Source of the DNA: Dysgonamonadaceae bacterium
GTDB lineage: Bacteria > Bacteroidota > Bacteroidia > Bacteroidales > Azobacteroidaceae
Reading direction: 5' to 3'
DNA: 11,901 bases
Assembly: GCA_031260235.1 (NCBI GenBank)
Contig: JAIRKG010000055.1
Coordinates: 1 to 11,901 of the forward strand
Positions 6,678-11,901 of the stretch are shown in pieces. How positions within the stretch are numbered: the first letter of the stretch is position 1; every line of letters starts with the position of its first letter. Position numbers and translations under genes: made by a program. A model generated the notes under the pieces. That model made no database searches, was not told the origin of the DNA, and was given only the letters and a program-made list of their open reading frames with translations.

Positions 6678-6752
6678 TCGGGGAGGCGGGATTCGAACCC
6701 ACGACTTCCTGCTCCCAAAGCAGGCGCGCTAACCGGACTGCGCTACACCCCG
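6678..6752 (-). tRNA. tRNA-Pro (anticodon UGG)
   Basis: The minus strand folds as a 75-base cloverleaf. The acceptor strands are CGGGGTG and CTCCCCG with discriminator A. The D arm is GCGC-AGTCCGGTTA-GCGC. The anticodon arm is CCTGC-TTTGGGA-GCAGG, with TGG in the loop. The variable loop has five bases, and the T arm is GTGGG-TTCGAAT-CCCGC. C1-G72 with A73 is typical of proline tRNAs in bacteria. CCA is not encoded (CAT follows). Position 6 (T) faces position 67 (T), a mismatch in the acceptor stem; the usual base at 67 in related genes would be A. The gene begins six bases after the cysS stop codon and has a promoter inside cysS and its own terminator. Confidence 0.95.
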
Positions 6753-6758
6753 AATCTT

Positions 6759-8264
6759 TTACGACTGCAAAGGTAAGGGATTTTCTTTTATTTTCAATTT
6801 CCACTCAATCCCATCCTTAGTATCCTTAATTTCAAACCCAATCGCAGTGAGGTTATCACGTATCCTGTCGGAAGTAGCCCAATCCTTGTTCTGTTTAGCC
6901 TGCATCCTGATTTCAAGCAACATATCCACCGCTTTGGCGAATGCGTCATAAGACAAATTTTCGTCTTTTGATTCGTTTTTAATACCCAGTAATTCAAATA
7001 AAAACACATCGAAAAAGTGTTCCATGTCTTCGATATTTTTCTTTGAGAGATCCGTTTGTCCCGCAAGTGCAGAATTGATAATCCTTGCTGCCTCGAAAAG
7101 ATACGAAATAACAACCGGCGTATTCAAATCGTCGTTCATCGCCTCAAAACTCTTTTCTTCCAATTCTTTAATATCGAAAGTCGATACGGCAGTTTTCACC
7201 TCCAGCCTGTCAATGTTTTTTCGGGCATCCAACAACCGCGCAAGCCCCTTTTCAGAAGCCCGTAACGCCTCGTTGCTAAAATCGACCGTACTCCGGTAAT
7301 GTGCCTGAAGCATGAAAAAACGAATCGCCATCTCCGAACAGGCTTGGGTCAGAAGCGGATGGTTACCGGTAAAAAACTCTTCCAAATTAATAAAATTGCC
7401 AAGAGATTTACCCATCTTTTGCCCGTTGATAGTAACCATATTATTGTGCATCCAATATTTAACCGCCGGTTTGCCGGTCGCGGCGACGCTCTGCGCAATT
7501 TCGCATTCATGATGCGGGAAAATCAAATCCATACCCCCTCCATGAATATCAAACTCTTCGCCTAAATACTTCCTGCTCATTGCCGTACATTCCAGATGCC
7601 ATCCCGGGAAACCATCGCTCCAAGGCGACGGCCAGCGCATGATATGCTCAGGAGCCGCCTTTTTCCACAACGCAAAATCGACGGCATTACGTTTTTCCTC
7701 TTGCCCGTCCAATTCGCGGGTCGTATTCAGCATATCCTCAATATTCCTGCCCGACAAAATCCCATAACGATACGTTTCATTATATTTCTCCACATCAAAA
7801 TAAACCGAACCCTTGCTTTCATAAGCATATCCCCGGTCCAAAATATTCTTCACCAACTCGATTTGCTCAATAATATGACCGCTCGCATGAGGTTCAATAC
7901 TCGGTGGAAGCACATTCAAAGCCTCCATCGCCCGGTGATAGCGATTCAAATAATACTGCACCACTTCCATCGGTTCGAGGTCTTCCAAACGTGCCTTTTT
8001 TGCAATTTTATCTTCCCCTGAATCCGCGTCGTTCACCAAATGCCCCACATCAGTTATATTCCTCACATAGCGCACCTTATATCCCAAATAAGTTAAATAG
8101 CGAAATAAAATATCAAACGTAATCGCCGGTCGTGCATGTCCCAAATGCGGATCCCCATAAACCGTAGGCCCGCAGACATACAATCCCGTGCGCCCCGGAT
8201 GAATCGGCTCAAACAACTCTTTTTTTCGACTCAACGTGTTGTAAATTAGTAATTGATTTTTCAT
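6759..8264 (-). CDS. cysS: Cysteinyl-tRNA synthetase
   Basis: CysRS charges tRNA-Cys with cysteine in the cytosol. The 501-residue protein is a class I synthetase with the HIGH-type motif HLGH (40-43) and the KMSKS-type motif KMGKS (283-287). The zinc ligands are C31 (YVCGPTVYG), C226 ([10 protein letters not shown]), H251 and E255 (FPHHECE), matching the four ligands of E. coli CysRS. The C-terminal part contains the DALR helical domain and a final small domain ending [11 protein letters not shown]. Length is slightly above the E. coli enzyme and usual for this phylum. The start [16 protein letters not shown] is the standard opening. The last codons also contain a promoter for the tRNA-Pro gene downstream. 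It is divergent from the yigZ gene. Confidence 0.97.
   Translation of the reverse strand: MKNQLLIYNTLSRKKELFEPIHPGRTGLYVCGPTVYGDPHLGHARPAITFDILFRYLTYLGYKVRYVRNITDVGHLVNDADSGEDKIAKKARLEDLEPMEVVQYYLNRYHRAMEALNVLPPSIEPHASGHIIEQIELVKNILDRGYAYESKGSVYFDVEKYNETYRYGILSGRNIEDMLNTTRELDGQEEKRNAVDFALWKKAAPEHIMRWPSPWSDGFPGWHLECTAMSRKYLGEEFDIHGGGMDLIFPHHECEIAQSVAATGKPAVKYWMHNNMVTINGQKMGKSLGNFINLEEFFTGNHPLLTQACSEMAIRFFMLQAHYRSTVDFSNEALRASEKGLARLLDARKNIDRLEVKTAVSTFDIKELEEKSFEAMNDDLNTPVVISYLFEAARIINSALAGQTDLSKKNIEDMEHFFDVFLFELLGIKNESKDENLSYDAFAKAVDMLLEIRMQAKQNKDWATSDRIRDNLTAIGFEIKDTKDGIEWKLKIKENPLPLQS
6768..6798 (-). promoter_or_regulatory. Promoter for tRNA-Pro inside the 3' end of cysS
   Basis: The minus strand has TACCTTTG (6775-6768), an exact -7 match, and ATTG (6798-6795), three of four bases of the TTTG -33 box, 19 bases apart. 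The start point would fall near 6761, about nine bases before the mature tRNA 5' end. The promoter overlaps the last ten or so codons of cysS. Confidence 0.6.
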
Positions 8265-8287
8265 GTAATTATCTGTTTTTAGAGATG

Positions 8288-8295
8288 CAAAGATA
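8288..8295 (-). promoter_or_regulatory. -7 element for cysS
   Basis: The minus strand reads TATCTTTG, matching TAnnTTTG, 23 bases before the cysS ATG at 8264. This predicts a leader of about 17 bases. No clear -33 TTTG is found at the right distance. Confidence 0.6.
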
Positions 8296-8377
8296 GCGAT
8301 TATTTATCATTTTACACTTAATCAATGAACGTATCCGCCGACAGATATATCGATTACGCAAAGTTTTTGCTGATTTG

Positions 8378-8409
8378 TTTGGTTAATCTGCGTAAAGCAC
8401 GTAATTTTG
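8378..8409 (+). promoter_or_regulatory. Full-consensus Bacteroidota promoter for the yigZ gene
   Basis: TTTG (8378-8381), 20 bases, then TAATTTTG (8402-8409): both boxes match the Bacteroidota consensus exactly at the ideal spacing. Transcription would begin near 8416. This lies inside the longer open frame that begins at 8325 and so decides for the start at 8430. Confidence 0.75.
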
Positions 8410-8429
8410 TGGAAATTAGCAGATTAATT

Positions 8430-9041
8430 ATGGAACAAATCACCCCGACAGATACCTGCAAAACCATTTCCGGCATTTCGGAGGGCTATTTCGCCGAACA
8501 ACGCAGCAAATTTCTATCATTTGCACTGCCCGTGATAACCTCCGAAGAAGTGAAGGAAAAAGTTGATGCTTTTCGCAAACAACATTATAGCGCCCGGCAT
8601 GTTTGTTGGGCGTATGTGTTGGGCGTCGGGCGGACACAATTCCGCGTCAACGATGACGGAGAACCATCGTCCACCGCAGGGAAGCCGATTTTGGGCGTTA
8701 TCAATTCGAATGAATTGACGGACGTATTGATAGTCGTTGTCCGATACTTCGGCGGCGTTAAACTGGGTGCGAGCGGATTGATTGCCGCCTATCGCACCGC
8801 CGCTCAAGAAGCAATTGCCCATGCTGAAATCATTGAAAAAACAGTCGATGAGAAAATTACCGTCACCTTTGCCTATCCTTTCCTGAACGGGGTGATGAAA
8901 GTTATTAAAGAAGACGCCCCGCTGATTGTTTCCCAACAATTTGACATGGATTGCGTGATGACTTTGCGTATCAGGGTGAGTGCCGCCGAAAAGTTGCGGG
9001 AGAAATTGCTGAAGATTGAGTCGTTGCGGGTTGTGGATTGA
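8430..9041 (+). CDS. yigZ: YigZ/IMPACT family protein (UPF0029)
   Basis: This 203-residue cytosolic protein belongs to the YigZ/IMPACT family. The frame is open from an ATG at 8325, but the first 35 residues (MNVSADRYIDYAKF...) are unlike the family. A consensus promoter sits in that stretch, and MEQITPTDTCKTI from 8430 gives the usual family length. The conserved core is present: NDDGEPSSTAGKPIL (74-88) and VVVRYFGGVKLGASGLIAAY (102-121). The second domain (about 138-203) is the ferredoxin-like fold that family members carry at the C-terminus. The biochemical role of bacterial YigZ is not settled; eukaryotic IMPACT modulates GCN2 signalling, and links to nucleic acid or translation have been suggested. 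It is monocistronic, convergent with trmD, with only 33 bases between the stop codons. Confidence 0.93.
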   Translation: MEQITPTDTCKTISGISEGYFAEQRSKFLSFALPVITSEEVKEKVDAFRKQHYSARHVCWAYVLGVGRTQFRVNDDGEPSSTAGKPILGVINSNELTDVLIVVVRYFGGVKLGASGLIAAYRTAAQEAIAHAEIIEKTVDEKITVTFAYPFLNGVMKVIKEDAPLIVSQQFDMDCVMTLRIRVSAAEKLREKLLKIESLRVVD

Positions 9042-9053
9042 CTGCAAAGCAGT
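9041..9053. other. Small hairpin between convergent yigZ and trmD
   Basis: ACTGC-AAA-GCAGT is a perfect five-base stem just after the yigZ stop codon. There is no T run on either side, so it is at most a weak terminator. It is the only structure in the 33-base gap between the two convergent genes. Confidence 0.25.
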
Positions 9054-9074
9054 GAAGTAATAGCGACATCCCAA

Positions 9075-9749
9075 TCACAAATCAGGCCTCAATCGCGCAG
9101 TCCGCTCGGCAGATTGCTGCAATTCCCAGTCCCTGATATTCGCTTCATGCCCCGAAAGCAGCACGTCGGGAACTTTCCATCCCCTGTAATCCGAAGGACG
9201 GGTATAAACCGGAGGCGCCAAAAGATTGTCCTGAAACGAATCGGACAGGGCAGACTGCTCGTCGCCGATAGCGCCCGGAATAAGGCGAACAATAGCGTCG
9301 GCCATCACGGCGGCGGCAAGTTCTCCGCCGGTCAGCACATAATCGCCGATTGAAATCTCGCGGGTAATCAGGTGCTCGCGAATACGGTAGTCGATTCCCT
9401 TGTAGTGTCCGCACAGAATGATAAGATTTTCGCACATTGAGAGTTGGTTGGCAACCGGCTGGTTAAAAATTTCTCCGTCGGGCGACGTGTAAATCACTTC
9501 ATCATATTTTCGTTGCCGTTTGAGGGAAGAAATCGCCCGATCGACCGGTTCGCATTGCAAGACCATGCCTGCTTGCCCGCCAAACGGATAGTCGTCCACT
9601 CGCCGGTGACGCCTGTCCGGAGAATAATCCCTGAGATTGTGGATGTGTATTTGCGCAAGCCCCTTTTCCTGCGCCCTTTTCAGGATGGAACAGTTGAGGG
9701 GGCTTTCCAGCATTTCTGGAAGAACTGTTATAATATCAAGACGAAACAT
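9075..9749 (-). CDS. trmD: tRNA (guanine-N1)-methyltransferase TrmD
   Basis: TrmD methylates G37 next to the anticodon of tRNAs reading CUN, CCN and CGG, using S-adenosylmethionine, and prevents frameshifting. tRNA-Pro(UGG), encoded 2.3 kb away, is one of its expected substrates. The frame is open to 9842, but [13 protein letters not shown] from 9749 is the family start and gives a normal 224 residues. Motifs seen are [14 protein letters not shown] (52-65), the trefoil-knot SAM-binding segments [11 protein letters not shown] (113-123) and [11 protein letters not shown] (133-143), the catalytic Asp expected at D170 (SDSFQDNLL), and PPVYTRP (179-185). The C-terminal helix includes GHEANIRDW. 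The gene stands alone here, not in the rpsP-rimM-trmD-rplS operon of proteobacteria. It is divergent from dsbD. Confidence 0.97.
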   Translation of the reverse strand: MFRLDIITVLPEMLESPLNCSILKRAQEKGLAQIHIHNLRDYSPDRRHRRVDDYPFGGQAGMVLQCEPVDRAISSLKRQRKYDEVIYTSPDGEIFNQPVANQLSMCENLIILCGHYKGIDYRIREHLITREISIGDYVLTGGELAAAVMADAIVRLIPGAIGDEQSALSDSFQDNLLAPPVYTRPSDYRGWKVPDVLLSGHEANIRDWELQQSAERTARLRPDL

Positions 9750-9767
9750 AATGTAATAAAAAAACGT

Positions 9768-9775
9768 TACCTTTG
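9768..9775 (+). promoter_or_regulatory. -7 element for dsbD
   Basis: TACCTTTG matches TAnnTTTG exactly and stands 17 bases before the dsbD ATG. The start point near 9782 would leave a leader of about 11 bases, with no room for a normal ribosome-binding site. No TTTG -33 is seen at the right spacing. Confidence 0.65.
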
Positions 9776-9778
9776 CCG

Positions 9779-9810
9779 CAAAATTACGCTTTATGATTAA
9801 ATATATCAAC
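9779..9810 (-). promoter_or_regulatory. Promoter for trmD, overlapping the start of dsbD
   Basis: On the minus strand GTTG (9810-9807), 20 bases, then TAATTTTG (9786-9779) match the Bacteroidota promoter with one mismatch in the -33 box. The start would be near 9773, about 24 bases before the trmD ATG at 9749. The -33 box lies within the first codons of dsbD. Confidence 0.5.
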
Positions 9811-11775
9811 TTTCTTTCAGTGTTTTTATTGTTTGGTTGCAATATAAGCGCCCAAATCAGGGAGACTGTTCAATGGCACCGGTACATCGGCAAATCGGGA
9901 GAAATAGTTTTTCGGGCAACGGTCGAAAAAGGCTGGCATCTGTATGATATGAATTTGCCGGAAGGCGGCCCGATTTCCACTTCTTTTGAATTTGAAACGG
10001 TAAGCGGCGCCGAATTATCCGGCAAAGTTTACACCGACGCCAAAGTCCACAGTCAATATGAAGAAATGTTCGGAATGACCGTCCGCTGGTTTGCCGAAAA
10101 CCCCACATTCGTTCAAAAACTGAAAATTACGGACAGGGAAAAATTTCAAATTACCGGAAGAATTGATTACATGTCTTGCAACGACGAAAATTGCATTCCG
10201 GGAGCGGAGGAATTTCAGTTTACTTCCGAAGATTTGCCGGAGGGGGCAGTTGTTGCGCCTGCCGCCGCTATCCCTGTTGTTGCCGCTGTCTCTGAAAATA
10301 TTAGGAACAACAGCGACACAGTGAAGAATATCGCCGGCGATTACTGGAAGCCCGTAATTGCCGAACTGCAAACCTTTGGCCGGGATACTTCCTCTGCCAA
10401 TAAATCGTGGTTACTCATCTTTATACTGGGTTTCGGGGGGGGCTTGCTGGCTTTGCTCACGCCCTGTGTCTGGCCGATTATCCCGATGACTGTCAGTTTT
10501 TTCCTGAAACGTTCCAAATCCAATCGCAGGAAAGCCGTTGCCGATGCCCTGACTTACGGATTGTCCATTATTGTGATTTATGTGCTGTCAGGCCTTTTGA
10601 TTACCGCAATTTTCGGAGCAGGCGCCCTAAACGACCTGTCGACAAATGCTTTTTTCAACCTCTTGTTTTTTGCCCTGCTGGTGCTCTTTGCCGTTTCATT
10701 TTTCGGCGCTTTTGAACTGACATTGCCTTCGTCCTGGAGCAACAAGATGGACAGCAAGGCGGAATCGACCACGGGATTGATCAGCATTTTCTTCATGGCT
10801 TTTACCCTTGTATTGGTATCTTTTTCCTGCACGGGACCTATCATCGGAACCCTGCTGGTTGAAGCCGCCGGAGCGGGTAATATGGCAGGACCGGCTGTCG
10901 GGATGTTTGGTTTTTCCTTAGCATTAGCGCTTCCGTTTGCCCTGTTTGCCCTGTTTCCGTCTTGGTTGCAGAACCTTCCCAAATCGGGCGGCTGGCTAAA
11001 TTCCGTCAAGGTGGTACTGGGCTTTCTGGAGTTGGCATTATCGCTGAAATTCCTGTCGGTAGCGGATTTGGCGTATGGATGGCGGATACTGGACAGGGAA
11101 GTTTTTCTGGTTTTGTGGATCGTTATCTTCGCGCTTTTGGGACTTTATTTGCTGGGAAAAATCAAATTGCCGCACGACAGCGACTTGCAGTACTTGTCGG
11201 TACCTCGTTTGTTTCTGGCGATTCTTTCCCTCTCGTTTGCCGTTTACATGGTTCCCGGACTGTGGGGCGCGCCTTTGAAAGCGGTCGGTGCATTTTCTCC
11301 TCCTTTATATACACAGGATTTCAATCTGTATGACGGCGAAGTGCGCGCGAAATTTTTAGATTACGAAGAAGGCATGGAATACGCCCGCAAAAACCGCAAA
11401 CCGGTAATGATAGACTTTACCGGCTACGGATGTGTGAACTGCCGGGAAATGGAAGCCGCCGTATGGTCGGATCCGCGCGTCAAAAGAATTATCGACAACC
11501 ATTATGTGCTGATTTCCCTGTATGTGGACGATAAAACCCGATTGGACAGGGTTGTGGAAATAACGGAAAACGGTAGAACGCGAAAACTGCGAACCGTGGG
11601 CGACAAATGGAGTTATCTGCAAAGGCATAAATTCGGAAAAAACGCACAGCCGTTTTATGTCCTGCTGAACAATGACGGGACGCTGCTTGCACCTCCCCAC
11701 TCCTACGACAAAAACATAGATAAATATATTTCGTTTCTGCAAAAAGGGATAGAGGAATATCATGCCGTTGAATAA
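9793..11775 (+). CDS. dsbD: Thiol:disulfide interchange protein DsbD
   Basis: DsbD carries reducing power from cytosolic thioredoxin across the inner membrane to periplasmic thiol proteins. All three parts are present in 660 residues. A signal peptide covers about 1-20. The N-terminal periplasmic domain (21 to about 145) has the C129/C134 pair in [12 protein letters not shown] low-complexity Ala/Val linker spans 152-168. The membrane domain (about 205-490, roughly eight segments) has C225 in [11 protein letters not shown] and C346 in [11 protein letters not shown]. The C-terminal thioredoxin domain (about 510-655) has C547-V-N-C550 and the cis-proline P620. LFGC at 13-16 is a poor lipobox because of Phe, so cleavage after ISA seems likelier. 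The linker and full length fit Bacteroidota DsbD proteins. It is monocistronic as far as the window shows. Confidence 0.96.
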   Translation: MIKYINFLSVFLLFGCNISAQIRETVQWHRYIGKSGEIVFRATVEKGWHLYDMNLPEGGPISTSFEFETVSGAELSGKVYTDAKVHSQYEEMFGMTVRWFAENPTFVQKLKITDREKFQITGRIDYMSCNDENCIPGAEEFQFTSEDLPEGAVVAPAAAIPVVAAVSENIRNNSDTVKNIAGDYWKPVIAELQTFGRDTSSANKSWLLIFILGFGGGLLALLTPCVWPIIPMTVSFFLKRSKSNRRKAVADALTYGLSIIVIYVLSGLLITAIFGAGALNDLSTNAFFNLLFFALLVLFAVSFFGAFELTLPSSWSNKMDSKAESTTGLISIFFMAFTLVLVSFSCTGPIIGTLLVEAAGAGNMAGPAVGMFGFSLALALPFALFALFPSWLQNLPKSGGWLNSVKVVLGFLELALSLKFLSVADLAYGWRILDREVFLVLWIVIFALLGLYLLGKIKLPHDSDLQYLSVPRLFLAILSLSFAVYMVPGLWGAPLKAVGAFSPPLYTQDFNLYDGEVRAKFLDYEEGMEYARKNRKPVMIDFTGYGCVNCREMEAAVWSDPRVKRIIDNHYVLISLYVDDKTRLDRVVEITENGRTRKLRTVGDKWSYLQRHKFGKNAQPFYVLLNNDGTLLAPPHSYDKNIDKYISFLQKGIEEYHAVE

Positions 11776-11804
11776 TCTCCACGCCCTCTTTTTTTATTCT
11801 TTTC

Positions 11805-11835
11805 GCCGCTTCGCGGCATATAATATCTTTTTTTT
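11805..11835 (+). terminator. Weak terminator-like hairpin after dsbD
   Basis: GCCGC-TTC-GCGGC (11805-11817) forms a strong five-base stem 30 bases past the dsbD stop. The T run that follows (eight T at 11828-11835) is separated from it by ten AT-rich bases, so it is not a textbook terminator. Another T run (11789-11795) precedes the hairpin. Confidence 0.4.
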
Positions 11836-11901
11836 CTGGATTGCTTCGGGCTTTGCCCTCCGGGTGACGTGATGAACTTGGATTGCCGCAGTCGTCATTG
11901 C
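11836..11901. repeat. Start of a dispersed GGATTGC...GTCATTGC intergenic repeat
   Basis: CTGGATTGCTTCGGGC, then TTTGCCCTCCGGGTGACG, is followed by a second GGATTGC (11880-11886) and GTCGTCATTGC up to the window end. GGATTGC...GCAATGACG palindromic units are, from memory, widespread intergenic repeats in several bacterial phyla. The first copy contains an internal stem GGGC-TTT-GCCC. The window ends inside the second unit. No coding frame is supported here. Confidence 0.45.

Noticed and set aside
6678..6752. tRNA-Pro as an attachment site for an integrated element
   Set aside because: No integrase is nearby and no repeat of the tRNA 3' end was noticed elsewhere in the window.
9750..9842. N-terminal extension of TrmD by 31 residues
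   Set aside because: TrmD proteins begin at the MFRLDIIT segment, and the extension overlaps dsbD and both promoters.
1..11901. Undescribed defence or mobile system, CRISPR array or prophage
   Set aside because: No regular repeat-spacer pattern, transposase, integrase, toxin-antitoxin pair or unknown gene cluster was found; every full-length gene belongs to a known family.

Overview
This window looks like ordinary chromosomal DNA of a member of the Bacteroidota, most likely the Bacteroidales. Four things point there. The -7 promoter word TAnnTTTG, typical of that phylum, stands 14 to 34 bases before five protein starts and one tRNA. Protein family variants such as CysRS with KMGKS and TrmD with CGHYKGID fit. 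The tRNA gene does not encode its CCA tail. AT-rich and CTCC/GGAG intergenic repeats of a kind common in Bacteroidales are present. I see no insertion sequence, phage gene, CRISPR array or integrase.

Layout. At the left edge (1-115, minus) is the first 38 codons of an HD-domain phosphohydrolase, cut by the window. A GC-rich hairpin terminator at 162-213 separates it from a six-gene minus-strand export operon read from 6488 down to 234. Its order is a TolC-type outer-membrane channel, an HlyD/YbhG-type lipoprotein adaptor, two ABC ATPases (a split YbhF) and two ABC-2 permeases (YbhS/YbhR-like). Together these form a complete tripartite efflux pump across both membranes. Gaps between genes are 5 to 85 bases. 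No regulator gene lies beside it.

From 6636 to 9749 come housekeeping genes. A tRNA-Pro(UGG) has its own promoter inside the 3' end of cysS and its own terminator. cysS is on the minus strand. A divergent YigZ/IMPACT-family gene follows on the plus strand, and trmD (minus) converges on it. trmD and the rightmost gene, dsbD (plus, 9793-11775), are divergent and read from two interlocked promoters. The last 66 bases hold what looks like the beginning of a dispersed intergenic repeat cluster.

I found no clearly new biological system. The most interesting points are these. All degenerate residues of the split ABC ATPase pair fall into one of the two composite ATP sites. Short AT-rich repeat-like sequence appears to form the ends of several operon proteins. 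The tRNA-Pro has a U-U mismatch in its acceptor stem and a promoter embedded in cysS. The trmD/dsbD promoters are face to face.
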